Shown: one piece after another, positions 36,069-48,894 of the stretch | Layout of the letters: each line of letters begins with the position of its first letter | Position numbering within the stretch: position 1 is the first letter of the stretch | Assembly: GCA_029204225.1 (NCBI GenBank) | Contig: CM055108.1 | Span: 17,831,779-17,895,778 of the forward strand | Direction: 5' to 3' | Length of the DNA: 64,000 bases | Origin: Diphasiastrum complanatum | Lineage: Eukaryota > Streptophyta > Lycopodiopsida > Lycopodiales > Lycopodiaceae | Program-made: the position numbers and the translations under genes | Notes under the pieces: model-generated | Databases searched by the model: none | Seen by the model: the letters and a program-made list of their open reading frames with translations, nothing else | Told to the model about the DNA's origin: nothing

Positions 36069-36527
36069 CTATATTTTGTCCTTGTAAGAAGCGCGGATTC
36101 TTGATTGGACACCTAGTACTTGGATGATCTCCAAAGCAGAAGGTACATTCGTCCTTCTCAAGAAAATGAATTGAGCGAGCATATACTTGCTAACAGCTTG
36201 AAGTACAAGGTCCTTGGTCTTATGCTGCACTTGATCTGCTTGACTCTGCTCCACTAGATAAGGCTGCTCCACTGGATAGGGTTTCATTCTTGCTAGATCA
36301 TCTCTCGTTGTTGACTCTTGTTCCCCATCTGATGATTCATCAGAGCGATAGGGAAAATCCTTCATCCCGTGTGAGATTTCCATCATGGCAGCATCCTTAC
36401 AGAGTTGTGCAAGTGACGCATAGGATGCTAATTCTGCCATACCAGATCTGATCTTTTTGGGTAGTCCGGCATAGTATTCTGCCATGATGATATGTTCAGA
36501 AATCGGACAATCCTTCATGGTCACCAA
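36069..36527 (-). pseudogene. Retrotransposon gag-like fragment
   Basis: A 152-residue frame includes EYYAGLPKKIRSGMAELAS and AQLCKDAAMMEISHG, followed by a charged Ser/Asp/Glu stretch. It looks like the late part of a gypsy-type gag before the zinc knuckle, but no knuckle follows. It is isolated; no pol adjoins it. Confidence 0.45.
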
Positions 36528-37130
36528 CTACCGTGTATTTTATTAAAAGCACCATGGCAACCCGGATCACAACGTCAAATATTTTGCGGATAATTGTGGC
36601 CTGGTGGCATTTTTGGCACGACTCAAGGTTATTGGGATCGAGGGCTACCACTAATAGCCATTGATATCAATAAACCACCATGAACGCAAGACTTTCTCCA
36701 GGGTATGCTCCACTACTACAAACCAATGCCCTTCCTTAACAAACTACGCTGACAAATGATGGAGGGCATTAGCAACAAAATTTACCAATCCCAACAACAA
36801 CAATCTCGTTTCCAAGAAGCTCAAAAAATCTAGAACGAAAAAGCTTCGATTGGTGTGGGACCACCAATCCAATAAGGAGGGGGATAATGTTAGCAACTGT
36901 GCAAACACAATGAAAAAAAATAAAAAATAAAAATAAAACTCCGTGGCATGTGTTTTGTAAGTCCACGTATGAGTATTCGTCAATAAACTTCTACCATGGC
37001 ATGTGTTTTGTAAGTCCATAAGTAGAAGCTTAAAATAATAATAAAATTACTTAAACTAAGGATTAGAACTTAGACTTAAGAAACTTAAGCTTAGAAATAT
37101 TTGTCTTAAGTCATTTTAAGTTTCAAAGTT
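36528..37130. other. No gene seen; short direct repeat
   Basis: GGCATGTGTTTTGTAAGTCC occurs twice, about 54 bp apart (around 36943 and 36997). AAGCTTAAG-like words lie at 37020-37140. Confidence 0.5.
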
Positions 37131-37890
37131 AGAAACTTAGGTGATTATCCCTCATACAATATGCCAAATTCTCGAGTTCCCTTGATGTATCTCAAAGATC
37201 TCTTCCCTAGCTTCCAATGCTCCTCACTAAGATCTTGTATAAATTGGATTAATCTACCAACACAATAGCTTAGATATGGTCTTGTGATGGTTAGATATAT
37301 AAGTGAACCAACTAGATTTCTATAGAGAGTAATGTCCTCGCAGGATCTTTAATTACCTCTTATAGTTAGCTTTACATTTGACTCCATAGGTGTATTACAA
37401 GATTTTGCATCTACAATATGAAATCTACTTAGAATAGAATTAGCATACTTCTCTTGTGAAAAACGAACGTAGATTGAGAAGTTCTAATCACTTATATTCC
37501 TAAGATGTAATGCAAATGACCAAGATCATGCACCTCAAACTCCTTCTTGAGATCATCATGATATCATCAACATCTTGGTTGTTACCTCCATTCAAGATGA
37601 TATCATCCACATAGATTAGCAAGATAGTAACATTATTACCACAAAATATATAATAAAGTGATTGATCATACTCACTCATAACAAAATTACGAGAAAGTAA
37701 AAATGTGTTAAGCTTAGCATACCAACTCCTTGGTGCTTGCTTGGAAGAAGACAAACATGATTTGGAGAAGACAAACATGATTTGGCTTGGAAGATGAAAT
37801 GTAGCTCTCGGTTGCTCCAGTACACTTCCTCCTCAAAATCACCATTCAATAATGCACCTACACAAAGATATTCAACATTTTTCAAAGTTT
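37131..37890 (-). pseudogene. Ty1/copia RT fragment
   Basis: Minus-strand RT: KQAPRSWYAKLNTFLLS, LLIYVDDIILNGG (catalytic YVDD) and then VHDLG-type sequence to 37131. Its lower part (37131-37535) is the inverted counterpart of 12241-12650. The upper part is missing in that copy. Confidence 0.85.
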
Positions 37891-38911
37891 ACAAAAGAAC
37901 TTGAGAATAGTGCGCTTTTCAAAGTTTATTTTTTTTTGAATTTTTGTTACAAGTCAATCACATCACAAAAAGTACTTTTCAAAGGTACAAGTACATATGA
38001 TTAATAGGACTATTATCCCCTCCCCCACAAACTAAAATAAAAGTCTGGATTATGTGCCTCCTGGGCATGCAGCCTATGGCTGTTGTCCGCCTGCAACAAC
38101 TCCAGAGAGCTGTCGTACAGATGTTGCGCACGCGGGTGTGGGTGCTCATAATTTTTTTGTTTTTCAAATTTGTTTCTTAGAGAATTGCAAAAAAATTTCA
38201 GCTTACGACTTTTAAAACCAAGGCCAAATAATAGTATCGTTCTCTGAAATTTTAGAAACCGTAAAAAGTCAAACCAACAAACTTCCACCATAGCTTGCAA
38301 AGGTGGCTTGTTTCTATCAAAGCGACCTCGGATTGAGACGAACCAAAAAGCAAAGTTGTTCAGTACAATCCAATGAATTCAACTGTGCCTTCAGAAAACA
38401 TCAGTCAAAAGCTTAAGCCAACCAAAAATATAAGTTAGAGCGATTGCACCTTATTCGCAATACCAAATGTTAGAATCCCCATCGTCGTGCCGGTCATTGC
38501 TAAAGCACAAACAGGTGACGAACACTATGTTATCACCCAACCATAGAGGTACTGCCACCTCACCCCCGTACACTGGAGCTATAGACCACCATCAAGCAAG
38601 CTTGAATCTCTTGTAAGTCTTCATGTCCCATACCACCATGCCTTACCCTCGACCCTCACCTACCTACATCCTGAGGCCTAGATACTCGTCCTGACCTAAC
38701 CACCAGTGGAAAAGCTCTTCATTCTCCAGGAGAGAATGAACGACAAGATCATGGAGATCCACCTCTATATACATAGTCCAGGTGGGTCATCTCCATCCAT
38801 AGGAGTCACACATGACCAATGACACGTGACAGTTGTGCACACTGACGTGGGTCCATAACAATGAGTCACTTTGTGCCAATAAGACATTGACACGTGGCAC
38901 CCAAAAAATAC
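37891..38911. other. No gene recognised
   Basis: This stretch separates the RT and gag parts of a minus-strand copia where integrase should be, so it is either foreign sequence or heavily decayed. It contains CACGTG-type words and CTCTATATACATAG near 38760. No frame is supported. Confidence 0.4.
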
Positions 38912-39415
38912 CTATAGCTCCAGATTGGCGTTCCACCCCATAACTGAGACCGTCACCTCAAGTTTTCTATTGCATGCCCTTATGGGTACGTAATACTCTC
39001 CATCTTGAATCTTCTCTCCAATGGAAGCCAACTTCCTATTTAGAGACTTGATTCCAGGCACATAATCTTGTGCACTCTCCTCACTTCTCCTCATGCTTTG
39101 CAAAATTTGATTTCTAAACATAAGTATTCCAGAAGTGTTACTAGATTCATAGATTGATTTTAAAGAGTTCCAATCCTCTTTACCACTAGTACATGCTGAT
39201 ACTTCTCTCAACAAATCATTGCTTACATTCATCTTCACACAGTGAAGTGCAAGCCTAGATCTCTTCTTGTATCTAGCTAACTCCTGTGCACCTAGTGGTT
39301 CATCTTCATCTTCAATAAAAAACTCATAAAGGTCTTGAAGCACCACTCCATCCTAACTTTCCAAATAGCATAATTATTAGAATTCAATCTCTCACTAGCT
39401 TCTAGAAGTTATGAA
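38912..39415 (-). pseudogene. Ty1/copia gag fragment
   Basis: The gag N-terminal half reads LLEASERLNSNNYAIWKVRM (about 39350-39410), then VLQDLYEFFIEDEDEP, ALHCVKMNVSNDLLREVSAC and SMRRSEESAQDYV. It is head to head with the plus-strand copia that follows. It is the inverted counterpart of 12090-12240. Confidence 0.85.
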
Positions 39416-41468
39416 TAGTGTTTGAAGTACTCAAAGTGTTGGTCTCATTTGGATCACAAAATCAATGTACATAGAGAGGACAAAGTCGAGATTGCCAATG
39501 AGCTCCAAAAATAATCCATCTTCTCACTATGGGAGCTTGAAATAGATAGCAAAACTCACTTCCTTTGTAAATTTAGGAATTTCCAGCATGTAATAAGGAA
39601 GTTAACTCACTCTTTTTTCCCTAAAATGAAACCCTAGTCTATTTCCTATAGTCATGCTTGGTAGATGCATTGTTGGTCAAAATGTCATGAATGTAGGCAA
39701 TGACCTCTTGAAAGAGGTGGCTTCTTGTGCCTCATCAAAAAAGGCTTGGGATTCATTGAAGATTATCTATGAATTGGAAAGAAATGACACTTTGCTTCTA
39801 AATGCTACAAGAAAAAGATCTCACAAAGCAATGAGTATCATGGAAATCTTTCACAAGAGGAGGATGAAGAGGATGGCTTTAACACATCCTTGATGGTAGC
39901 ATCTACACCAACATCAAGCAAAGAGACATGGTGAATTGATAGTGGGGCTAGTTCCCACATGTCATTCAAAAAGCATTACTTCTCTGTCAACTAATGGATA
40001 ATGGACTATATGTACATTTCAAGAATGGAGTGTGTTCCATCTTGAAACATGGTAAGTGCATAACTAGTGGCATTAAGCAAGGAAGGCTTTTTAAGTTGGA
40101 TGCTAATGTGTCCATTGAAAGTGTGAGTATGGTTAGGGAGGAGATGATTCAAGTGGAGCTTTGGCACAAAAGACTAGGCCATCCTAACCTTCAATCAATG
40201 GAGTCCATGGCCTCAAAGGAGCTAGCTTTCGGATCATTCACAAAGTGTGTGAGGCATGTGGCCTCCCAAAGTCACACAAGACATCCTACAAGATATCTTT
40301 GTCAAGATCTTTTTCACCCTTGGATCTTATTCATTTAGATGTACATGCTTTTTCTGAAAGTAATTGAGGTTCCTTAATGCATGTGACTTTCATAGATGAT
40401 TGTACTAGATTCACTTGCATAGAATTATTGTCTAAGAAAAGCCTTGTATACGAAGCTTTTGTGAAGTTTAAGTCTCTAGTGGAAGAACAACTTAGTTCTT
40501 GCATTAAAGTTCTAGGATGTGATAACGGAGGAGAATATATCTCCAATAAGATGAGAGACTTTTGTGAGAGCAATGGCATTAAGAGAGAGCTTAATTGTTC
40601 CTACACCTCCCAACAAAATGGGATGGCCGAGAGGAAACATAGGAGCCTATGTGAATGTGCAAAGTCCTTGAGGCTTGATGCATCTCTACCCATCTCATTT
40701 TGGGGAGAGGCCATAACTTGTGCTAACTTTTCATGTAATAGGCTTCCTAGTAGTGCTATTGGTGGGATCTCACCATATCAAGCTTTGTTTGGGAATAAGC
40801 CCAATGTAAATGACTTTAAAGTACTTGATGTATATGTTATGTCCACATTCCTTTGGAAACTAGAAGGAAAGAAGATGCAACTTCCTTCAAAGGAATATTT
40901 GTAGGCTATAGTGAAAATAGAAAGGATATATGATATTTGATCCTATTTCAAGTAAGATAAAAGCTAGCAAGGATGTCTTATTTGACAAATCTCAAAGTTC
41001 TAAGATGTTTTCAAATGCATCTAATCCTCAATGTGTTGAAGATCTTGCAAAACCCGATGAGGAGCTGCTTGAAAATGTTGTTTTGGAAGATCAAGCTCAA
41101 GAACCAAAGGGGCCGAGGAGATCCACAAGGAACAAGGCCGAGCCTTCAAGAATCACATACCATAAAAGGGAAGACACAACTCCTTCTACCTCTTACTCTT
41201 TTCTAACCACAATGCTTGAAGAGCCATCATGTTATGAAGATGCTAGTAGATCACAAGTTTGGAGAGATGCAATGCAAGTAGAGTTTGATGCTTTGATAGA
41301 TAATCAAACTTGGAATCTTGTACACCTTCCACATGGAAAGAAGCCACTTGCATGTAAGTGGATCTATAGATTAAAGTACAATCAAGATGGATCTATAAGT
41401 AAGTACCAAGCTAGATTTGTTGCTAAGGAATTTCTTCAAACTAAAGGAATAAATTATGAAGAAACATT
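39416..41468 (+). mobile_element. Ty1/copia fragment gag to early RT
   Basis: On the plus strand: gag scrap (39654-39893), pre-integrase (ELWHKRLGHPN), integrase (FIDDCTRFTCIELL, CDNGGEYIS, SYTSQQNGMAERK), linker (40930-41206) and start of RT (PLACKWIYRLKYNQDGS). It stops at 41468 in KGINYEETF. It is the inverted counterpart of 9880-12090. Several frameshifts make it non-functional. Confidence 0.9.
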
Positions 41469-42600
41469 CTTTCTTTCTACAACACCATTGTGTTGTGGTG
41501 TGTAAGATGTAGTCATGATCATGGTATCATTCTATGAATGATACCACGATCATTGCAAAAGTCGGTGAAGTGATTCGAGATTTATTCTCCACCTCAATCT
41601 GTTCTGATCTGCTTCACTTTATTACCAGTGCATCGCTCTGCCCAATTCACATACTCTGTGATTTTGTCAAATGCTTCTGATTTGTTGTGAATAAAATAGA
41701 CTCTAACAATAAAGGTAATGTAATCATCAATAAAGGTAATGTAATATTTTGAGCCTCCTACTGAGATCACATTGAAAGGTCCACAGATGTCAGAATGTAC
41801 TAACTCCATAATCTTAGTCGTTCTGAAGGAGTCCTTGACAAATGGAGTGTATGACATCTTACCCTTTCAGACATGCATCACAGGTCGTCAAACTGTTCGC
41901 ATTTGAGATGCTCACCCCTATGATTGCTCCATGATGGCTTGCTTGGTATAGTGCCATTGAATTCATATGGCATAGTCTCATGTGCCATAGAGTGTCTGGC
42001 GAATCATCATGAGTCTGATGCACTTGATCTGCAGGTAGGCGTACCTTCAACTGATACAAATTCCCTTTTCTTCTACCTTGAGTAATCAAAGTACTGGTAC
42101 TTGCATCAACAATGTTGCATGCTTCGTCAGAGAATGTCACACACATCTCTGCATCAGCTATTCTTGCCACTAATAGCAAGTCCTGCTGCAGTGTAGGCAC
42201 GAACGAAACATCTTTGAGTCATCCGTCTCTGCCATTCATGTTGAGCCACAATGAACCAATACCATTCACTTAATGTTTTGATCCATCTCCAAGAACGATA
42301 AATCTTGATGGATTTGCACTTTGGAAATCAGACATGATTCGTCTTGATGTAATGAAGTGTGAGGTAGCTCTTGAGTAGTAGATTAGCCACAATCGAGAGT
42401 ACTCTGCTGATGTCATGATATCTGTACCCCATGGTACTTGGCTGATCTTTTTGGTCAGTTGAGGAGCACGATTGATTTCGTGTTGTGTCATGTTGTGTCG
42501 TGTCGTCTTTTGTCAAAAGTTCAGGATTGAAAGCTAGCAAAGCTTTGGCAATAGAAACATTTTGTTTCTTCACAACTTCAGTCATTGGAAGGTGAATTTT
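41469..42600 (-). mobile_element. Ty1/copia fragment (protease to integrase start)
   Basis: The minus strand carries, from high to low coordinates, a protease-region scrap (ATSHFITSRRIMSDF), pre-integrase (LYQLKVRLPADQ, DTLWHMRLCHMNS) and integrase start (HSDICGPFNVISVGGSKYYITFIDD). The family differs from the neighbouring plus-strand copia. Stops separate the pieces and no LTR is visible. Confidence 0.8.
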
Positions 42601-43180
42601 ATTGTCGACGTGTATTAACGGTTCTAGACTGAAGACGTATTATCTTTAATGACGGATTTCGAGAGGAGAATCTTTTGAGAATCTTTCAAAAATTTTGTCT
42701 TGCATTTTTTTTTTCCAAATTTTTCTTTTTCTTTGATTTATATATTCTATTACTTAGTTGATATTTATTATTTTATTCATTATGTATGTTTTGAATTTGG
42801 TAAATCCTTTTATTAAATGTATAAATGTACACGTGTTTCCATATGTCATTCATATTTATGTCCACATTTATGACTACGTAGAAGACTGTGTAGGCATGAT
42901 ATATTAAATTTTAACGATCTTAATCTAATTAAGATTATCTTTTAGTCGTCTTAGAAATCGGTAAAGATACCACTTTTTATTCATGAATTTGACAGATGTC
43001 AAATCAAGTTGCCATGCGATCATCGTCTCCACTGTGTCATTGTTTAACACTGTAATTTTTTATTTTTCACCTTACACTTTCTTTTTACTCTCACTCTTTC
43101 ATGCTCACTTGCTCTTGCTCTCCATTGCTCGCTCACCAGCTCATGCATTTACTCTTGCTGTGCCATCTATTTTGCAAATT
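42601..43180. other. No gene seen (AT-rich)
   Basis: Very AT-rich (42650-42960), with no repeat or coding signal recognised. Confidence 0.5.
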
Positions 43181-44490
43181 TACCGAACAATATGGATTCG
43201 AGCACAAGCACCAGCTCTATTATCAACTAGAAAATCCGAACTTCAATCTGACTTGCAACAATTCAGTCGTTACTGGATTGATGAAGACTGGGGGATCACA
43301 AAGTGGACCCATCCATTTTTTTACAAAAGATTAGCCTTGATTTTGTGAATTCCATTCACACAGTGGATGAGTCTGATTTCAAAGTAACTCTATGAAACAA
43401 CATCTTCACAATCAATGAAGTAGTTTTTTCTGAAGCCCTTGGACTGCCTATCGATGGTGATGCCAATCCAACATCCAAGGACTCCATTGATGAAGCAACA
43501 TATTTTTTGTCGAACTGCTATGTACCAAGCAAAGGGTACAAAATCACAATGGTAAAGGATGTGCAGATGAAGTTTTTCTGCAAGTACACCAATCAGGTGT
43601 TGTTTATCACTGATGCTGATGCTACCATCTCAGTTCAGAATTTTGGGTACTTGGTGGATGCACTGACAGGCTAGCCAGTATGCTTTGGAACCATTGCATA
43701 CAAAGCATTTCTGCGTTGGATAAAACACAAGAAGTTTGCTATAGTGGGAGCACCCATCTCACAACTGTGCGAACATTTCGACATCCTTACTGAGACGAAG
43801 CAGAGTGTACTGACATGAAAAATGTTAATGACTACAAAGATAGATTTATCCAGCCTCCCGCAAAACACCTTTGTTTTACAAGTCTAGCCAGCAGTCACTA
43901 CAGCCATGGAGGTCGACACAACAGAAGTCCCGAAGGAAACAGAGTCGGATGTTGCTGCACAAACTATACCTGAGCCTCTACTACAGCCGACACTTTAGTC
44001 GTCGTCCCAGCTACAGATGGGTCTTCTTAGAATCCAACGAGCTCTGCATCCACGGGTGACGAAGACACCATCTCCGACACGTAGATGCAAGACAAAGGCA
44101 AAGGGGTTGATGAGGAGGCAACGAACGTGGATGAGGACGACAAAGTGAATTTATACAGATGGTATCATCAATTTTCCTTGGGTGCCAAGGATATTGTTGG
44201 TAAAATCCATGCCTATGATCTGCACATCCAAGACAACATGATGCAATTGTTCTAACATACGGATGAGCTGACCAACAACATTAAAATGTTTGGCTGAGAA
44301 AATTACATCTCTAGAGGCAGACAACAAGTTGCTGACTGAGCAAAATCGCTCTTTGGGCCGAATGCTCCAGCAATCAAATGACGAAGCCCAATCATACAAG
44401 GACAACAATAAGGCACTAACGGCCAAGTCTGCAAAATTGCAGACAAATTTTGATTCTTTGACAGTTGAGCTTAATAAGGTCAAGGCATAA
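43181..44490 (+). pseudogene. Degenerate transposon-type ORF with coiled coil
   Basis: Shifting frames give VVFSEALGLPIDGDANPTS, YVPSKGYKITMVKDVQMKFF and AYKAFLRWIKHKKFAIVGAP. This is reminiscent of the plant transposon protein type found beside some gypsy elements. An acidic/Thr-rich stretch follows. Then a clear heptad-rich segment at 44290-44490 (AEKITSLEADNKLLTEQNRS) ends at a stop. It is not related in an obvious way to the 2.2-3.2 kb remnant. Confidence 0.4.
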
Positions 44491-44519
44491 AAGGCCACTT
44501 TGCAGACCACTTTTCAAGA

Positions 44520-46044
44520 CTACCATGAGAATAAAGGCAGAAATTGCCTTACAGTTATGCAGCATCTTTGGATCGATTGATCCCTTGAAGCTGCAGTCTC
44601 TTCAAAGACCAGATGCTCCAAAATTTTCGAGTCGAGTTTCTTCTTCTGCTCGAAAACAACAAAGTGTTGGTCAAAGAAGAACTCGCCGAGCTGCTTCACC
44701 AAGGACAAGTCAAGAGGCAAAAAAGGACAAGAACAACATTTCAATAAGGACAAGGACAAAGCCAAAGAAGGTGGTGAGGATCAATCCTCCAAGCTACAAC
44801 ATCCAATGGCAAGAGGAAGATGTCAAGAATAAAATGTTTCTTTTGTGGCAAGAAGGGTCACTATGCATCAAATTGTTGTTTAAGCAAGCTAACCTTACTA
44901 ATGAGAAAGAGTGTGAGGTAATGAGAGTGATAGGGATGATTCTTTAATGATGTCAAGTTTTTAATCCTTTCCTTTCAACGTGAAGAAATATGGTGGACAG
45001 ATAGTGGGGCTAGTTCCCATATGTCTAGTTCTAGGAATTCTTTCACAAGTCTCATGCCTTATGTAGGTACAAAAAGATCAATCTATCCTGCAAACAATAT
45101 TGAGTGTAGAATTGAAGGGATAGGGAGTATTCCATTGAATGGATCATCATAAAAGACTTTGTGTTTGCATGATGTACTTTATGTGCCTAAACTAACCAAG
45201 ATGTCAAATTTCATGTTGACAAATGTGTGATCTCAAGGAAGAATGAGGTGATAGCTGGAGGATCTAGATTTGGAAAGCTTTACAAGTTAGATCCTAGAGA
45301 GAATGCTAAGATGAGATGAAGGTTCATCGAGAAGAGCTATGACATAAGATATTGGGCCATCCCAACTTTAAAGCCATGCAATCAATGGTCAAAGAAGGAA
45401 AAACAATTGGATTACCAAAGTTTATGACAAAGGAGCTACAACCTTGTGAAGCATGTGTTTTGGCCAAAGCTCATAGAAGATCTTTTCCAAGGTCCAACAT
45501 CATGACTCATCAACCACTTGAGCTCGTGCATTCAAATGTTCACTTCTCTTCTTCCAAGAGCAAAGGCGGAGCAATATGTTTTGCATCCTTCATAGATGAT
45601 TACACAATATTTTCTTGGATTTATCTTCTAAAGCCATGGTATTTGATGTCTTCCTTACATTCAAAGCATATGTTGAAAAGCAATTTTCTTTCAAACTAAA
45701 AGCTTTGAGGTGTGATAGTGGAGGTGAATATACCTCAAATAAGTTTAATGACTATTGTGAGCAAGAAGAAATACAAAGAGAATTTTCATGTACTTATACT
45801 CCTCAATAGAATGGAGTTGTTGAAAGAAAAAATAGAACACTTTGTGAATGTGCAAAAGCCATTAGGCTAGAAGCATCTCTACCAAAGGAATTTTGGGGAG
45901 AAGCAGTTGCATGTGCCAATTATCTTAGTGTGCACCAATTAAGCCAATTCATGCAAGATCCAAAGATTTGTCATTGGAAGTTGGCAAAGAGAATCTTGAG
46001 ATATGTATCTTCCACCTTAGATCATGGATTGATCTATAAAGATG
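44520..46044 (+). mobile_element. Ty1/copia fragment with internal deletion (gag-PR-IN joined to RNase H)
   Basis: It contains a zinc knuckle CFFCGKKGHYASNC (about 44835), protease TDSGASSHM (about 45000), pre-integrase LGHPNFKAMQSM and integrase (SNVHFSSSKSKGGA, CDSGGEYTS, TYTPQ then a stop, NGVVERKNRTLCE). At about 45930 the integrase (CANYL) jumps directly to the RT-RNase H connection (QLSQFMQDPKICHWKLAKR), deleting the RT. Confidence 0.9.
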
Positions 46045-46140
46045 AAGATGATTTCTATCACTATTGTTTCGTTTGAAATTGATAGGCATAGTCATGCATA
46101 GAGAAAGAGAAAGATGGTTTATTTCATTGCACACGATAAG
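46045..46140 (-). repeat. Small inverted fragment of the 50.3 kb solo LTR family
   Basis: Reverse complement words GCATGACTATGCCTATCA and GTGATAGAAATC match GCATGACTACGCCTATCA and GTGATAGAAATC at about 50410-50465. Confidence 0.6.
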
Positions 46141-46194
46141 TTTTAAAGAGAGAGATGAAGTATATTCAAGGAAATTTACATCACATTTTATGCT

Positions 46195-46749
46195 ATGATG
46201 GAAATGCTATCGACCCACTAGTCCTGTGAGGCTACTCTGACTCAGATTGGGGAGGAAATGCCTCTACTAGAAAATCTACCTCCAAGTTCTATTTCTTTCT
46301 GGCAGGGGGACCAATTTCATGGAAGTCAAGAAAGCATAAATCAGTGGTATTTTTTTTCAAACGAAGCAGAGTACATCGCAGCATTTCAAGCTTCAAAAGA
46401 AGCATTATGGATCAGGTTACTACTCCATGACTTACATCACACTCAGTTCAATACTACTACCATTTTGTGTGACAATTTGAGTTGTATTTCATTGTCGCTG
46501 AATCCTTGATTTCATGGCAAGTCTAAGCACATCGAAATTCAATATCATTTTATTCAAGAGAAGGTTTTCTCAAGGCAAGTGATTCTTCAATACTGCTCCA
46601 CAACAGAAATGGTTGCAGACATATTCACCAAAGCTCTTCCTAGGATCAAGCATCAAAAGTTTTTCAGCATGCTAAACCTGATGAAGACACCAAAGCACCA
46701 ATCATGACCTTAAGAGAGATTGTTGAAAATTAAGATCACAATTTTCTCA
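46195..46749 (+). mobile_element. Ty1/copia RNase H end, polypurine tract and LTR start
   Basis: RNase H tail: SDSDWGGNAST, NEAEYIAAFQASKEALW, CDNLS, KSKHIEIQYHFI and ADIFTKALPRIKH, then a stop. TTAAGAGAGA precedes TGTTGAAAATTAAG at 46721, the start of a 3' LTR. Only about 29 bp of that LTR remain before another copia LTR begins at 46750, so the older element was interrupted there. Confidence 0.85.
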
Positions 46750-47424
46750 TGTCAGAAATCAAGAGGTTAGTCAGCGGAAGCTCGAGCAGGTGCGTGTAGG
46801 ATCAGATGCGCCACAATTAGCAGCAAAATATTCAAATTGAATGATTCAGACAAATGTTCAATGAAAAAATACAATAGTGAGACTGAGAATTTGCACTTTG
46901 ATTAATATCAAACAGTGAGTACAATGCTTGAAGTGATAACTTCAGCTTACAGTCGTTGAGCATGATAACACTGGCTACAAAAAGATTGATCAGATTATCA
47001 TAAAAAGTTTTATGATGAAGATTCTAGGATTGATATACAACAAAATATCTACAACAACCATTTTGTTGCAGTTATTACAGCCATCTCATTTCAGTTAATG
47101 CATGTACAAAGTGGGCAGACTATCAATGCCAAGTCGTTGGGTCGGACAATATCGAATTTTACAAGTATCGAAAAAAAATATACAATGACTCGAAAAATTA
47201 TAATGACTAAAAAAAGTACGGATTTTTTGAGTCGATCTCATATAATTCTGATTTTAGGTATCGAAAAATATAGGATTTTTTGAATCGATACGATATCAAA
47301 AAATTCTAAAAAGTTTGATCCTAAATTTTTTGATCTTCTGCTCAGAAATTCGAGCCTTCTATTTCTGGGTTTTTTAGAATGCTCATTAATGAATGGATTT
47401 GAGATTGAGCATTGAATTCCAACA
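46750..47424 (-). repeat. 3' LTR of the 46.7-53.4 kb copia
   Basis: 675 bp, ends TGTCAGAAATC and TTCCAACA. The polypurine tract is at 47425-47434. Confidence 0.93.
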
Positions 47425-47434
47425 CTCCCCCTTA
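47425..47434 (-). other. Polypurine tract
   Basis: The minus strand reads TTAAGGGGGAG next to the 3' LTR. Confidence 0.85.
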
Positions 47435-48894
47435 ATGTGGATCCTGAAAACTTTTGACTTTCAGATTCAGCATGTCATTGAATCTAAGATGGTGCTCATT
47501 TGACAGAGCCTTTGTGAAGTAATCTGTTGCCATTTTGACTAATGATACCTCCTTGCTTTGCACTTTCTCTCTTAAATAGTGATACCTGATTTCGATATGC
47601 TTGCTTTGAGAACGAAATCTCGGATTCAGAGAAAGAGAGAGAGAGCTATGGTGCTTTGGTTGTCACAAAAGATGGTCGTTGGATGTGACTGCGCAAGGTC
47701 AATTTCTACTAGTAGGTGCCTCAACCAAATTGCCTCCTTTTTAGCATTCGTGACAACAATGTACTCTGATTCGGTTGACGATAATGTTACTGAGGTCTGC
47801 TTTCAGCTGTTCCAAGAGATTGGGCCTTGACTGTATAAAATTACAAATCCAGAAGTCGATCTTCTGGTATCGATATCCCCTGCCCAGTCTACATCTGTGT
47901 ATCTTCGAGAATTTTGGTAGGTTGGCTACCTTCATGACAGATGTTGAGATGTTTTGTTGCTTGGATGTACTTCATGACTTTTGTGAGTGCTTTCCAATGG
48001 ACTAGACCTGGATCTGATAGGAACTGGCTGAGTGAACTGATTGAATATGCAATGTCGGGTTGAGTGTAGATCATTGCATACATCAGTGAGCCGATGATGG
48101 AGTGAAACATATATTTCTTCATTTCCTCTCTTTCTTCCTCGGTTTGAGAAGATTGTTCCTTTGACAACTTTACTCCAAGGTCAAGTGGAAAGTAGCTCAG
48201 CTTACAGTTGGCCATTCCATACTTTTTCAGCACGTTTGTGAGATATCTCTACTGACTGATAAAAATCAGTCTGTTGGATCGAATTCGAAAAATTTGAATT
48301 CCGAGACAATAGTGGGATGGACCCATATCAGTCATTTTGTACTCTTGGGCCAGTATGCATTTCGTGTCCTTCATTATATTCAGATTGTTACTGAATAATA
48401 GAGTATCATCTACATAGAGAGTGATGATGATGAAGAAATTCAATATAGACTTGAAATATACATTCGAGTCTACTGAGTTTGGAATGAAGCCATTCTCAAT
48501 AAGAAATGCATTGATTTTCTGGAACCAGGCTCTGGGTGACTGTTTCAACCCACAGAGTGCCTTGTGAATTTTGCATACTAGGTTCATATCCTTATGGTTG
48601 TGACATAAAATTTTCCTCTTTAATGGTCCCCTTGAGGAAAGTGGTTTGGACATCCATTTGATGGACTTCGAGATCACCTACAGTTGCAAAGAAAAGTAGT
48701 AGTCAGATCAAAGCATGTTTGACAACTGGACTGAAGGTCTCGGAATAATCCAGATCTGGAATCTGGGAATAGCCTTTGGTGACCAGCCTGACTTTGTATC
48801 GATTCAGCCTTCCTTCAACATCATACTTCACCTTGAATATCCATTTGCATGGAATTAGATTTCTTCTCTTTGACAGCTCAGTGACTGTCCACAT
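47435..48894 (-). pseudogene. Copia RT and RNase H, broken
   Basis: RT begins in PCKWIFKVKYDVEGRLNRYK (48703-48894), continues LCGLKQSPRAWFQKINAFL and TLYVDDTLLFSNN (48249-48677), and ends with MYAMIYTQPDIAYSISSLSQ (47889-48233). RNase H below 47889 survives only in short frames. Each block lies in a different frame. Confidence 0.9.
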
